The notes: generated by a model from the sequence alone, not told the origin. 64,000 nucleotides of DNA from Sebaldella termitidis ATCC 33386 (GCF_000024405.1 NC_013517.1:682001-746000); one strand, 5' to 3'; counted from the stretch's first letter, positions 8,495-17,369 are shown. Numbers and translations are program-made.

Positions 8495-9450
8495 TGGAAA
8501 AAGATTTTCAAATCTATGCTGGGTCTTCAAGCAAAGCTTTGGCAAGACAGATAGCTCAGAAATTAGGTGTAGAACTGGGCTCGGTAGATTTAATCAAATT
8601 TGCGGACGGGGAGACATTTGCAAAAGTTAATCAAAGTGTGAGAGGATGTATGGTTTTCATAGTTCAGTCGACTTCAAAACCAGTAAATGAGAGCATAATG
8701 GAGCTTTTGATCTTTATGGATTCATTAAAAAGAGCATCTGCCGCTGAGATAATCCCGGTAATACCTTATTACGGATATGCCAGACAAGACAGGAAGGCAA
8801 GTCCGAGAGAGCCGATTACATCGAAACTTATTGCTGATATTTTAACAGTAGCGGGAGCCTCAAGAGTGGTGACTATGGATCTGCATGCAAGGCAGATACA
8901 GGGATTCTTTGATATTCCGGTGGATCACATGGAAGCACTCCCTATTCTGGCGAAATATTTCATTAAAAATGAACTTGTGGGTGATGATATCGTAGTAGTG
9001 TCGCCTGATGTAGGCGGGGTAAAAAGAGCAAGAAGTCTGGCTAAATGGCTTCATGCACCACTTGCGATAATTGATAAGAGAAGAGCTAAAGCCAATGTAT
9101 CTGAAGTTATGAATATAATCGGAGATGTGGCCGGGAAAAAAGCTATACTTATCGATGACATGATAGACACAGCAGGAACTATATGCAATGCTGCGTATGC
9201 TCTTAAAGAAAAAGGAGCTACTGAGGTATTTGCTTGTGCTACACATGCAATTTTATCTGATCCGGCAGTAGAAAGACTAAAAGCTGCTCCGTTTAACAAA
9301 GTAATAGTAACAGATACAATAGAACTGCCTGATAATAAAAGATTTGAAAATCTGGAAATATTATCTACAGATACTATGTTCTCAGAAACAATCAAAAGAA
9401 TAGTAAATGATCAGGCGATAAGTGACTTATTTGAGCTTCCTCATGAATAA
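8494..9450 (+). CDS. prs: Ribose-phosphate pyrophosphokinase (PRPP synthetase)
   Basis: 318 residues, normal length. The KFADGE segment, the YYGYARQDRK ATP-loop, the metal-binding DLHARQIQGFF and the PRPP-binding IDDMIDTAGT are all present. It makes PRPP from ribose-5-phosphate and ATP for nucleotide, His and Trp synthesis. The glmU-prs order is conserved in many Firmicutes-like genomes. The stop region overlaps the next start by 8 bases. Confidence 0.97.
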   Translation: MEKDFQIYAGSSSKALARQIAQKLGVELGSVDLIKFADGETFAKVNQSVRGCMVFIVQSTSKPVNESIMELLIFMDSLKRASAAEIIPVIPYYGYARQDRKASPREPITSKLIADILTVAGASRVVTMDLHARQIQGFFDIPVDHMEALPILAKYFIKNELVGDDIVVVSPDVGGVKRARSLAKWLHAPLAIIDKRRAKANVSEVMNIIGDVAGKKAILIDDMIDTAGTICNAAYALKEKGATEVFACATHAILSDPAVERLKAAPFNKVIVTDTIELPDNKRFENLEILSTDTMFSETIKRIVNDQAISDLFELPHE

Positions 9451-10072
9451 ACAGAAAATAAGTGAAGAGTCGGTTCAAGAAATAGTAAGCTGTCTAAAAA
9501 ATAACGGGATAGCAATCTTTCCTACAGATACAGTGTATGGAATAGGGGCAGTATACAATAATCCCGAAGGGATAGACAGAATCTATGAAGCAAAACAGAG
9601 GGACAGAAGTAAACCAATAATAGCGTTAATAAGTGATATTTCTCATCTTCATAAATTAATCAGCTTTGAAGAAGAAGATCTGGGGAATATTTCAGAAATA
9701 ATGAAAAAATACTGGCCGGGAGAGCTGACTATTGTATTTGATAACAGCAAGTATAATGTAGCGGAAGATAATACAATAGGTGTAAGAATTCCCGGTGACG
9801 AGATACTGTTGAGGATAATAGAATCCTGCGGAGGAATAGTGTTTACTACCAGTGCAAATATATCCGGGGAAAAATCACCTGTAAAAACCCAGGATATATC
9901 TTATGACATTTTAGAAAAAACAGATTTTATATTAGACGGCGGAACTATATTAAATGGTGTTCCGTCGACTGTAATAAAATATTCGGCAGGAAAGATAAGT
10001 GTCTTGAGGGAGGGGAATATAAAGACCGGAGAAATTTTAAAATTATTTATGAGAAGGGCAGAGAAAAAATGA
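9443..10072 (+). CDS. tsaC: TsaC/Sua5-type threonylcarbamoyl-AMP synthase
   Basis: 209 residues of the YrdC fold: FPTDTVYGIGAV near the N-terminus, KQRDRSKPI, the TTSANISGEK motif and the PSTVI motif. It makes threonylcarbamoyl-AMP for the t6A37 tRNA modification. I start it at ATG 9443, overlapping the prs stop, because the upstream in-frame GTG at 9422 lies well inside prs. The short form lacks the C-terminal Sua5 domain. Its end overlaps the next gene by 4 bases. Confidence 0.9.
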   Translation: MNKQKISEESVQEIVSCLKNNGIAIFPTDTVYGIGAVYNNPEGIDRIYEAKQRDRSKPIIALISDISHLHKLISFEEEDLGNISEIMKKYWPGELTIVFDNSKYNVAEDNTIGVRIPGDEILLRIIESCGGIVFTTSANISGEKSPVKTQDISYDILEKTDFILDGGTILNGVPSTVIKYSAGKISVLREGNIKTGEILKLFMRRAEKK

Positions 10073-10503
10073 AAAGACAAGCAGTAAACCCAAGTGCTGT
10101 AGATGCTATGGCAGCAAGGACACAAAATAAAGCAGCTTCACTTATACAAAAAATAGGCAGAGGGAAAAGAAATCTAAAGGTAGAGCTGAGCAGAGGAAAT
10201 ATGAAATATCTTGCCAAGCTGGTAAAAGAGATGAAAAAACAGATGCTTCCATATGAAAAACAGGCTTCTAATGTATTTACATTTTTAAATTATCTGGAAA
10301 AAGAAGCACAATCAAAGAGTAAAAAGATTACTTTAACTCTATCATATGAAGAACTGGACTTTTTAAAAATGCAGGTAAGAGAGTCTACAAAAGCAGTGGA
10401 AGAATTAAAGCAAAATTTGAAATGGCACAATATGATCAAAAAGATAGTATACGGACTTCTTGTTAAGCAAAATAAATACTTTCTGGAAGAATTATCAAAA
10501 TAA
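10069..10503 (+). CDS. Conserved-looking helical protein of unknown function
   Basis: 144 residues, strongly basic and helical, with no signal peptide or membrane segment. The central and C-terminal parts (about 40-125) look like two long amphipathic helices joined by an ITLTLSYEELDFL strand-helix turn. The 4-base ATGA overlap with tsaC shows translational coupling. I do not recognise it. Its place between tsaC and a pilus-type ATPase does not settle a role. Confidence 0.75.
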   Translation: MKRQAVNPSAVDAMAARTQNKAASLIQKIGRGKRNLKVELSRGNMKYLAKLVKEMKKQMLPYEKQASNVFTFLNYLEKEAQSKSKKITLTLSYEELDFLKMQVRESTKAVEELKQNLKWHNMIKKIVYGLLVKQNKYFLEELSK

Positions 10504-10539
10504 TAATCTTTGAATAATAAAATTAAAAGGCGGGGGAAC

Positions 10540-11655
10540 ATGGGGGACAATTTTAGAATTCATAACGGAAAACCGGGTATTATAGAAAGTGTAAACCGGA
10601 TAATTCGTGATGCAACAACAAAGCATGCAAGTGATATACACATAGATATTAACAGCAGAGAGTTTAACATCCGCTACAGAATAGACGGTGTTTTGGAAAA
10701 AGCAGAAAAATTTTCATTTGATAATGAAAAGCTTGAAGTCATTTCAAGGATAAAGATCATTTCCGGAATGAATATAGCAGAGAAAAGACTTCCGCAGGAT
10801 GGGAGTATCAATATCGTGATAAATAATCGAAAATACGATATAAGAGTATCTTCTCTGCCAACTGTTGATGGTGAAAGCCTTGTGTTAAGGATTCTTCAAA
10901 ATGAAGAGAAAATAACGGATTTTGAGTCTTTGGGTTTTAGAGGCAAGAGTTTTTCCAATATAAAAAAATTAATTAATAAAAATCATGGATTAGTATTAAT
11001 AAGCGGACCAACGGGTTCGGGAAAAACAACTACATTATTTTCCATAATAAATAAGCTTAATGATAAGAGTAAAAAAATAATTACTGTAGAAGATCCTGTA
11101 GAAAAAAAATTAAAAGGGATAACACAGATTCAGGTGAAAGAGAAGATAGGACTGACTTTTCTTGAAGGCTTAAAGCACGTACTTCGTAATGATCCGGATA
11201 TTATAGTAATAGGTGAGATAAGGGATAAAGAAACTGCTGAAATTGCAGTTAAATCTGCGTTGACAGGACATTTGGTAATTGCTACTATACATACCAATGA
11301 TTCATTGTCAACTATTTTTAGATTAATGGATATGGGAATTCCTGAGTACTTGATTTTAAATTCCCTGAACGGGGTGATTGCACAAAGGCTTGTCAGAAAA
11401 ATATGTGTGAAATGCTGTGGTCAGTCCTGTCCTTCGTGTAATTCCGGATACAGCGGGAGAATAAATATAAATGAAATTCTTGTTTTTGATGACGGGGTAC
11501 ATGAATTATTCAGAAAAACAAATTCATTGGGAGAAATCAAAAATAAAATCAAAGAAACCGGATTTCGGGATATGCTGGATGATGCCCTTGAAAAAGAGAA
11601 AGAAAAAATAATAAACAAAGAAGAAATATTCAGAGTTTTAGGAGAATTGCAATGA
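10540..11655 (+). CDS. GspE/PilB-type secretion or pilus ATPase, short form
   Basis: 371 residues. The core is complete: HASDIHID, Walker A GPTGSGKTTTL, Asp box VEDPVE, Walker B VIGEIRD and His box TIHTND. A zinc-type cysteine set (C-x2-C...C-x2-C, CVKCCGQSCPSC) is visible near residue 300. The long N1 domain of normal GspE/PilB (500 residues or more) is absent, so this is a short ATPase like those in minimal type II/IV or competence systems. ATG 10540 follows GGCGGGGG. No pilin, platform protein or prepilin peptidase gene is in the window. Confidence 0.85.
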   Translation: MGDNFRIHNGKPGIIESVNRIIRDATTKHASDIHIDINSREFNIRYRIDGVLEKAEKFSFDNEKLEVISRIKIISGMNIAEKRLPQDGSINIVINNRKYDIRVSSLPTVDGESLVLRILQNEEKITDFESLGFRGKSFSNIKKLINKNHGLVLISGPTGSGKTTTLFSIINKLNDKSKKIITVEDPVEKKLKGITQIQVKEKIGLTFLEGLKHVLRNDPDIIVIGEIRDKETAEIAVKSALTGHLVIATIHTNDSLSTIFRLMDMGIPEYLILNSLNGVIAQRLVRKICVKCCGQSCPSCNSGYSGRININEILVFDDGVHELFRKTNSLGEIKNKIKETGFRDMLDDALEKEKEKIINKEEIFRVLGELQ

Positions 11656-12305
11656 CAAAACTATCAGTATATGATTTCGATAAAACTATATATAATGGAG
11701 AAACTTTAAATGATTTTTACAGATTTTATCTGATAAAAAAACCTTGGAAAATTTATACTGTAATCTTTCAGTTATGGTATTTTTTGTTATATGTATTAAA
11801 AATAATAAATCTGGAGAAACTAAAGGAGAATTTTTTACGTTTCTTGAACGGAGAAAATACAGGTGAGTTAAAAAAACTAATAAGGGAATTTTGGAAAAAA
11901 AAAGAGAGTAAAATAAATCTCTGGGTAAAAGATGAAATACTAAAAAATAAAAAAGAAACAGAAATTTTAGTGGCAATATCTGCATCTCCGACATTTTTAA
12001 TAATTGACAGATTAAGATTAATGGGATTTGATGTGGTAATAGGTACAGATTTTTTATTTGAGAGTACGAAATTTCATTCACATATAACAAGTAAAAACTG
12101 TAAAAATTATGAAAAAGTGAAAAGACTGGACAAGTGGGCAGAAGATAACAATATCCAGTATGATATAGTGAATTTTTATTCTGATAGTATAGCGGATAAA
12201 CCTCTTTTTGATCTTGCAGAACACAAATACTGGATAAAAAAAGGAATATTGAAAAATGGGATGCCGCAAAAGAAAACCCTCATTGATAAATTATTCTGGA
12301 AATAG
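11652..12305 (+). CDS. HAD-IB family phosphatase
   Basis: 217 residues with the four HAD motifs in order: DFDKT near the N-terminus, SAS in the middle, then a Lys, and DSIADKPL as motif IV. The hydrophobic cap region (about 35-65, WYFLLYVLKII) is typical of the HAD-IB phosphoserine-phosphatase-like subgroup that includes lipid-phosphate phosphatases. The substrate is unknown. It overlaps the ATPase gene by 4 bases and ends the glmU run. Confidence 0.8.
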   Translation: MTKLSVYDFDKTIYNGETLNDFYRFYLIKKPWKIYTVIFQLWYFLLYVLKIINLEKLKENFLRFLNGENTGELKKLIREFWKKKESKINLWVKDEILKNKKETEILVAISASPTFLIIDRLRLMGFDVVIGTDFLFESTKFHSHITSKNCKNYEKVKRLDKWAEDNNIQYDIVNFYSDSIADKPLFDLAEHKYWIKKGILKNGMPQKKTLIDKLFWK

Positions 12306-12348
12306 TCACAGTACGAGCCTGTAGCTGATTATAACACTACTAAAAGGG

Positions 12349-12377
12349 TTGCAAAGCCCAAAAAAATATGATATAAT
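12349..12377 (+). promoter_or_regulatory. tuf promoter
   Basis: TTGCAA (12349-12354), 17-bp spacer and perfect TATAAT (12372-12377), 42 bp upstream of the tuf start. Confidence 0.75.
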
Positions 12378-12418
12378 TACACATAAAATTTAATGAAATT
12401 GTAGGAGGAGAATTACAA

Positions 12419-13607
12419 ATGGCAAAAGCTAAATTCGAAAGAAGCAAACCACACGTAAACGTGGGAACAATCGGTCACGTAGATCACGGAAAAAACAACA
12501 ACAACAGCAGCAATATCAAAAGTATTATCGGATAAAGGACTGGCTCAAAAAGTAGATTTTGAAAATATTGACCAGGCACCTGAAGAAAAGAGAAAAGAGG
12601 AAATAACAATAAATACAGCTCACATAGAGTATGAAACAGAAGCAAGACACTACGCACACGTAGACTGTCCAGGCCATGCGGATTATGTAAAGAACATGAT
12701 AACAGGAGCAGCACAAATGGATGGAGCAATCTTAGTAGTATCAGCAGCTGACGGTCCAATGCCTCAGACAAGAGAACATATCCTGCTTGCAAGACAGGTT
12801 GGAGTTCCTTATATCGTAGTATACTTAAACAAAGTAGATATGGTAGATGACGAAGAATTATTGGAATTAGTAGAAATGGAAGTAAGAGAATTACTAACAG
12901 AGTATGGATTCCCTGGAGACGATATACCAGTAATACAAGGATCATCATTAGGAGCGTTAAACGGAGAAGAAAAATGGATAGATGCAATAATGGAATTAAT
13001 GAATGCAGTGGATTCATACATACCAACACCTGAAAGACCGGTAGATCAGCCGTTCCTATTACCAATAGAGGATGTATTTACTATAACAGGAAGAGGAACA
13101 GTAGTAACAGGAAGAGTAGAAAGAGGAAAAGTTAATGTTGGAGAAGAAGTAGAGATCATAGGAATAAGACCTACAACAAAGACAACAGTAACAGGAGTAG
13201 AAATGTTCAGAAAGTTATTAGATTCAGGAGAAGCAGGAGATAATATCGGAGCATTATTAAGAGGAACAAAGAAAGAGGATGTGGAAAGAGGACAGGTACT
13301 AGCTAAGCCGGGATCAATAACACCACATACTAACTTTAAATCAGAAGTATATGTATTGACAAAAGAAGAAGGCGGAAGACATACACCATTCTTTACAGGA
13401 TACAGACCGCAGTTCTATTTCAGAACGACAGATATAACAGGAATGGTAAATCTGCCAGAAGGTATTGAAATGGTAATGCCTGGAGATAACATAGAAATGA
13501 CAGTAGAATTAATCCACCCAATAGCAATGGAAGAAGGATTAAGATTCGCCATCAGAGAAGGCGGAAGAACAGTTGCTTCTGGTGTAGTTGCTACTATAAC
13601 TAAGTAG
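12419..13607 (+). pseudogene. tuf: tuf, elongation factor Tu, frameshifted by one base
   Basis: AGGAGGAG and ATG 12419 open a normal EF-Tu N-terminus ([21 protein letters not shown]). At 12490-12495 there are six A where five keep the frame (GHVDHGKTTTT). As written, translation ends at a TAA at 12533. The rest of the protein is intact in the next frame to 13607, with DCPGH, NKVD and the C-terminal barrels. Deleting one A restores a 395-residue protein of usual length. The single fault in a homopolymer, in an essential gene with perfect coding downstream, suggests a sequencing error or a very recent mutation with another tuf copy elsewhere. Confidence 0.9.
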
Positions 13608-13634
13608 TGAACTGTATAAATTTACATAAAAGTA

Positions 13635-13663
13635 TTTACATATGAGGAATTATGTGGTATAAA
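13635..13663 (+). promoter_or_regulatory. Promoter of the outer-membrane protein gene
   Basis: TTTACA (13635-13640), 17-bp spacer, TATAAA (13658-13663) between tuf and the porin-like gene. Confidence 0.65.
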
Positions 13664-13703
13664 TAAGTGATATAAAATTTAAAATATTGTGGAGGTAAAT
13701 TAA

Positions 13704-14723
13704 ATGAAAAAATTATTCGGGTTATTAGCTTTAATGACAGTTATATCGGGTGTATCTGTCGCTGACGATTTTACTAATTTAAGTATTGATTCTCACTGGA
13801 GAAGCTTACATAGTGGTCGGACTACTAATGAAGCAATGAGAAATAGAACTCACATGACTGGTCAGGAAATGAGAAATGAGTTTACTGGAAAATTAACTTT
13901 AGATGATGAGTGGCAAGGATTAAGCTTTAACTTTGATTTTTTAAAGAAAGATTTTTATAATAGTAAAGGTAAACATCAAGGAAATGGTTGGGATAATGAT
14001 GTATATTTCTCAAAAGATTTCTCAAAAGGTCCATTTGTTGGAGATATGAAATTAGGATGGAAATATGAAGGATATACTGATTCAGGACATGGTAATGAAT
14101 TTTATTTTGGACCAACTGTAGGGTTTAAATTACTAGGACAAGAAGGAACTTTCTCAGCTCAGTTTGTATACTATAATGATGTAAACAGCCAAAAAGATTT
14201 TGGACCAAGTATTGTAGAAGAAAAAGTATACAATAGACACTATAAAGATACTGGTACAGAAGGAATCGGAGGAAACTTTGATTTTAACTTCAATGGAACT
14301 ATCTTAGAAGGAAGATTCGGAACAGTTTCTTATAATTTAGATCTTAAAAACCATTTAAGAGATGCTACTAATACAAAAACTACAACTTCAGATGGTAGAA
14401 ATACAGTATACTTAGATTATGATGGAGTAATTTCATATGACTCACCTAGATTCTACGGATTTGGTGTTGGATTAGACATTGAAAATGAATATGAAATGCA
14501 AACAGGTAATGGATGGTATAATAATGGGTTCTATTTAAGTCCAAAAGCTTCATTTAAGCACACTTTCGATACTTCACTTGGAAAAATTGGTGTAATGCCT
14601 TATGTTAAATGGGATGCAATTGATCAACAAAGAGGAGAATTTGCTGAAAGTGATGATACTTATTCAGGATATGGAGATACTAAGTTAAGAGCAGGATTAA
14701 ACATATCATTAGACAGAAACTAA
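13704..14723 (+). CDS. Outer-membrane beta-barrel protein, fusobacterial porin-like
   Basis: 339 residues with a signal peptide (MKKLFGLLALMTVISGVSVA, cleavage before DD). The mature part has alternating hydrophobic/aromatic strands rich in Gly, Asn and Tyr, such as GPFVGDMKLGWKYEGY and FSAQFVYYNDV, as expected of a transmembrane beta-barrel. Own promoter, strong GGAGG and own terminator suggest a highly expressed single gene. It resembles the general style of fusobacterial major porins (FomA type), but I cannot confirm homology; an outer-membrane channel is the most likely role. Confidence 0.7.
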   Translation: MKKLFGLLALMTVISGVSVADDFTNLSIDSHWRSLHSGRTTNEAMRNRTHMTGQEMRNEFTGKLTLDDEWQGLSFNFDFLKKDFYNSKGKHQGNGWDNDVYFSKDFSKGPFVGDMKLGWKYEGYTDSGHGNEFYFGPTVGFKLLGQEGTFSAQFVYYNDVNSQKDFGPSIVEEKVYNRHYKDTGTEGIGGNFDFNFNGTILEGRFGTVSYNLDLKNHLRDATNTKTTTSDGRNTVYLDYDGVISYDSPRFYGFGVGLDIENEYEMQTGNGWYNNGFYLSPKASFKHTFDTSLGKIGVMPYVKWDAIDQQRGEFAESDDTYSGYGDTKLRAGLNISLDRN

Positions 14724-14735
14724 TTATAATTATAT

Positions 14736-14764
14736 AAAACAGGCTGAAAAGCCTGTTTTTTTGT
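14736..14764 (+). terminator. Rho-independent terminator
   Basis: A perfect AAAACAGGCT/AGCCTGTTTT stem with a short AAA-type loop, then T-run. Confidence 0.9.
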
Positions 14765-14839
14765 AAAGTTTTTTGAATTATGAAAATTGGATAATGGTTA
14801 TTATGGCATTATAAGTGTGGTGAAAAAAGTAAAAAAATT

Positions 14840-14907
14840 GCATAAGTGAAAATTCAATAGTATCATGTTTTTAAAAGAAAACAATATAAAAGGAATTTTA
14901 CTTATGC
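14840..14907. repeat. Inverted repeat, 14-15 bp arms
   Basis: GCATAAGTGAAAATT at 14840-14854 pairs with AATTTTACTTATGC at 14894-14907 with one unpaired base. It may be an element end or a stem-loop. Confidence 0.45.
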
Positions 14908-15295
14908 GAAGTAATTATAGATATTTAGAGTAAAATGTTGAAGAGGTGAAAAATTTGACATATGTCATGTTGAAGCACTCAGGATTGATATAAGAGCAGT
15001 TTGCTGCCAAAAAAAGCGCTGAAACCTCTAAATTAAATGTAAGCTGGATAAAGAAGTTATGGAAGAATATAATGAAAATAAAGGTAACAATAGGTATTCT
15101 ATAAGATAAAAATTTAATATATTCAAAAAACTGATTCAATTATGGTTTTCATTTTATATAGATTGTTTTTAGTCTGCTTATTGATAGAGAACTATAATTA
15201 TAAAAAGAGTTATTATAAACTAAAAAAGCTATAGGAGTTAAAAGTTTTAGCGAGAGTGGTATTACAAAATTAATTACAGGAGGAAAAAGAAAAGT

Positions 15296-15379
15296 ATGTC
15301 TGTGAAGAATTATGAAGTATATAAAGAAAAGACAGATAATAAAAATAAGAAAACAATATTTTTAGATACAATTGTATAA
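15296..15379 (+). CDS. Possible 27-residue peptide
   Basis: An ORF of 27 codons begins with an ATG 11 bases after AGGAGG and stops directly before a hairpin. The peptide is Lys-rich with a hydrophobic end (TIFLDTIV). The good ribosome binding site is the only support; it may be a remnant. Confidence 0.2.
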   Translation: MSVKNYEVYKEKTDNKNKKTIFLDTIV

Positions 15380-15380
15380 A

Positions 15381-15407
15381 AAAATCAGGCCTACCAAACC
15401 TGATTTT
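15381..15407 (-). terminator. Hairpin, terminator-like, stronger on the minus strand
   Basis: AAAATCAGG pairs with CCTGATTTT. Read leftwards it is followed by seven T; read rightwards by only four. Confidence 0.5.
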
Positions 15408-15701
15408 AAATAAAAAATTATTATTATCTTCTCTAGCGTATTTATCATACAATTTTTTATTTAGAAAAAACTTATAATAAACTTAGAAAAATCTTTGTTA
15501 ATTAATTTTTGATGATTATAAAAAGTAAAAAATAGAATAATTGTAATTTTTATAAATTTGTATAGCTCAATTTAATAAAATTGTATATATTATTAAAAAT
15601 GCACTGTATATTAGAATATTACATTTTGAATATAATATGATATATATAATATTAGGAAATATAGTACAATGGAAAATATTTTATTTTAAATTAGATTTTA
15701 T

Positions 15702-15729
15702 TTGACATAGAGTGGAAAAATGATAAAAT
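15702..15729 (+). promoter_or_regulatory. Promoter of the BFD-domain gene
   Basis: Perfect TTGACA (15702-15707), 16-bp spacer, TAAAAT (15724-15729). Confidence 0.65.
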
Positions 15730-15765
15730 ATAATATATAAAATTGGAATGAAAAGGAGAAGAATT

Positions 15766-16086
15766 TTGGCTGGAAATAGAATAGTTTGTGAAAAGAACAA
15801 TGTAGATTACATAACTGTACGTAAAGCAATGTCTCAGGGAGCAAGAACAAAGGAAGAGATGAAGGAAACTGCGGGTGTCTGCCTTGAATGTGATAGCTGT
15901 AAAAGCGAATTAGATCAAATACTCAGCTCTGTGTGCGGATGTAAAAATGTATCACTGGAAGCTGTAATAAATGCTGTGAAACTTGGAGCAGCAACAGTTG
16001 ACGAAGTAGGGCAGGCAACTGGTGCAGGGATAGACTGTGGAAGATGTAAAATTTTAGTAGAAAATATTATCGAGATAGGAAGATAG
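15766..16086 (+). CDS. Tandem BFD-type [2Fe-2S] ferredoxin-like protein
   Basis: 106 residues holding two BFD-like domains. The second has the full ligand set CGC...CGRC (C-x-C, then C-x2-C). The first has only one Cys in its first pair (VCEKNN) but keeps CDSC. BFD domains bind a [2Fe-2S] cluster and occur in bacterioferritin-associated ferredoxin, NifU and nitrite reductase. I prefer the TTG at 15766, 7 bases after AAGGAG; the ATG at 15748 lies upstream of that site. A stand-alone double-BFD protein could act in iron handling or electron transfer. Confidence 0.8.
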   Translation: MAGNRIVCEKNNVDYITVRKAMSQGARTKEEMKETAGVCLECDSCKSELDQILSSVCGCKNVSLEAVINAVKLGAATVDEVGQATGAGIDCGRCKILVENIIEIGR

Positions 16087-16091
16087 AATAG

Positions 16092-16141
16092 AAAATATCA
16101 TTTTAACTAAAAATTTTAGTAATGTCTGATATTTTATTTTT
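16092..16141 (+). terminator. Terminator after the BFD gene
   Basis: AAAATATCA pairs with TGATATTTT, followed by ATTTT. The stem is AT-rich, so confidence is moderate. Confidence 0.5.
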
Positions 16142-16158
16142 GGAAACATATTTCATTA

Positions 16159-16202
16159 TGAGCAGAATGAAGTTATATTGTAAATTTTCTGCTCATTTTT
16201 TA
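16159..16202 (+). terminator. Second tandem terminator
   Basis: ATGAGCAGAA pairs with TTCTGCTCAT, followed by a long T-run. Confidence 0.7.
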
Positions 16203-16304
16203 TTGGATTCTAAAATATGAAATAATAAGATATATAATTTACTAATGTACTTAAAGATGATAAAATATAAATGTTGATTTGAAATTATTATGAAAGGTAA
16301 TGAT

Positions 16305-17021
16305 ATGGGGAACAATATTACATACTGGAAGCAGGGGGTCAAAGACGGGGTTCCAATATGTCTGGGATATCTGGCAGTATCTTTTACATTTGGAATCGCA
16401 GCAAGAAATACTGGATTGACAGCTTTTCAGTCTTCATTAATGTCTGCAACAAATTACACATCAGCAGGACAGTTTTCTGCAATAGGTCTGATAGGAGTGT
16501 CAGCTTTATATTTTGAAATGGCTGTAACACAGCTTATAATTAATTTACGTTACTGTCTGATGTCATGCGCCTTATCGCAAAAGCTTAAAGAGAAAACTCC
16601 ATTAATACATAAGTTTATTATGGCTTTTGGGATTACTGATGAAATTTTTGGAATATCAGTATGCAATGATGGAAAATTAAATCCTTTTTATATATATGGT
16701 GCAATGAGTGTAGCAATGCCCGGGTGGATTTTGGGAACATTTTTAGGAGTTATTTCGGGTGATATTCTGCCATTGGGAATTATAAGTACTTTAAGTGTGG
16801 CACTTTATGCTATGTTTATAGCAGTTATTATACCGCCTGCTAGAGGAAACAGAATATTAGCCGGTCTTATTACATTATCTATGATTTCAAGCCTTATTTT
16901 TTCGAAAATCCGGATTTTATCAGTAATATCACCAGGATTTAAGATTATTATTCTTACTATACTGATAGCTGGAGCTGCAACTGTAATTTTTCCGCTGAAG
17001 GAGGAGGAATATGAGGGGTAA
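16305..17021 (+). CDS. azlC: AzlC-family branched-chain amino acid exporter, large subunit
   Basis: 238 residues with the AzlC start GVKDGVPICLGYLAVSFTFGIAARNTGL and the conserved TNYTSAGQFSAIGL segment, plus several membrane helices. With AzlD it forms an inner-membrane exporter of branched-chain amino acids. GAAAGG lies 7 bases before ATG 16305; the ATG at 16290 has no such site. The azlD start overlaps its end by 11 bases. Confidence 0.9.
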   Translation: MGNNITYWKQGVKDGVPICLGYLAVSFTFGIAARNTGLTAFQSSLMSATNYTSAGQFSAIGLIGVSALYFEMAVTQLIINLRYCLMSCALSQKLKEKTPLIHKFIMAFGITDEIFGISVCNDGKLNPFYIYGAMSVAMPGWILGTFLGVISGDILPLGIISTLSVALYAMFIAVIIPPARGNRILAGLITLSMISSLIFSKIRILSVISPGFKIIILTILIAGAATVIFPLKEEEYEG

Positions 17022-17328
17022 TGTTTATATTTACATACTTGTAATGTCTGGAGTCACTTATTTAATACGTCTGCTTCCATTACTGCTTTTTAACAGAGAG
17101 ATAAAAAATATTTATATTAAGTCATTTTTATATTATGTACCTTATGTTACTCTTGCTGTTATGATTTTTCCGGGTATACTGTACGCAACAGGAAATAGAT
17201 GGTCGGCTTTTGCCGGATTTTTAACAGCTCTTATACTGGCTTACAGGGGAAATAATTTATTTAGGGTTTCTCTTTGCGCATGTTTTTCAGTTTTTATTGT
17301 TGAATTAGTTCAAAAAATTATATTTTAA
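17011..17328 (+). CDS. azlD: AzlD-family branched-chain amino acid exporter, small subunit
   Basis: 105 residues with three to four membrane helices and the family pattern YLIRLLPLLLF near the N-terminus and YVPYVTLAVMIFPGIL in the middle. GGAGGAG lies inside the end of azlC. The overlap shows translational coupling of the two subunits. Confidence 0.9.
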   Translation: MRGNVYIYILVMSGVTYLIRLLPLLLFNREIKNIYIKSFLYYVPYVTLAVMIFPGILYATGNRWSAFAGFLTALILAYRGNNLFRVSLCACFSVFIVELVQKIIF

Positions 17329-17337
17329 CAGAATAAT

Positions 17338-17369
17338 AAAAGACCGGCTGATATATCTTCAGCCGGCCA
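17338..17369. terminator. Bidirectional terminator between azlD and dhaL
   Basis: CCGGCTGA pairs with TCAGCCGG around a 7-base loop. Leftward reading gives TCTTTTATT after the stem. It ends the long leftward polyol operon and probably also azlCD. Confidence 0.75.

Larger units (their letters stand above)
14765..15700 (+). other. Gene-poor region, probably decayed element
   Basis: About 0.9 kb without a convincing gene. It holds an inverted repeat (14840-14907), a short broken coding stretch around 14985-15110 whose translation contains NVSWIKKLW, recalling the helix-turn-helix start of IS630-type transposases, a 27-residue ORF at 15296 and a hairpin at 15381. Both the stop codons and the very high AT content suggest decay. 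The transposase link is a weak visual resemblance. From 15410 to 15700 only AT-rich sequence is seen. Confidence 0.4.

Noticed and set aside
8860-9246. Leftward 128-residue open frame in prs
   Set aside because: Antisense to conserved PRPP synthetase motifs, with no start signal.
12301-12360. Possible tRNA or structured RNA upstream of tuf
   Set aside because: No cloverleaf or CCA end can be drawn; only the promoter is supported.
12484-13065. Leftward 193-residue open frame opposite tuf
   Set aside because: Leu-rich translation without motifs; it mirrors the conserved tuf coding sequence.
15270-15452. Leftward 60-residue open frame in the gene-poor region
   Set aside because: No ribosome binding site and an aromatic low-complexity translation; the hairpin at 15381 lies inside it.
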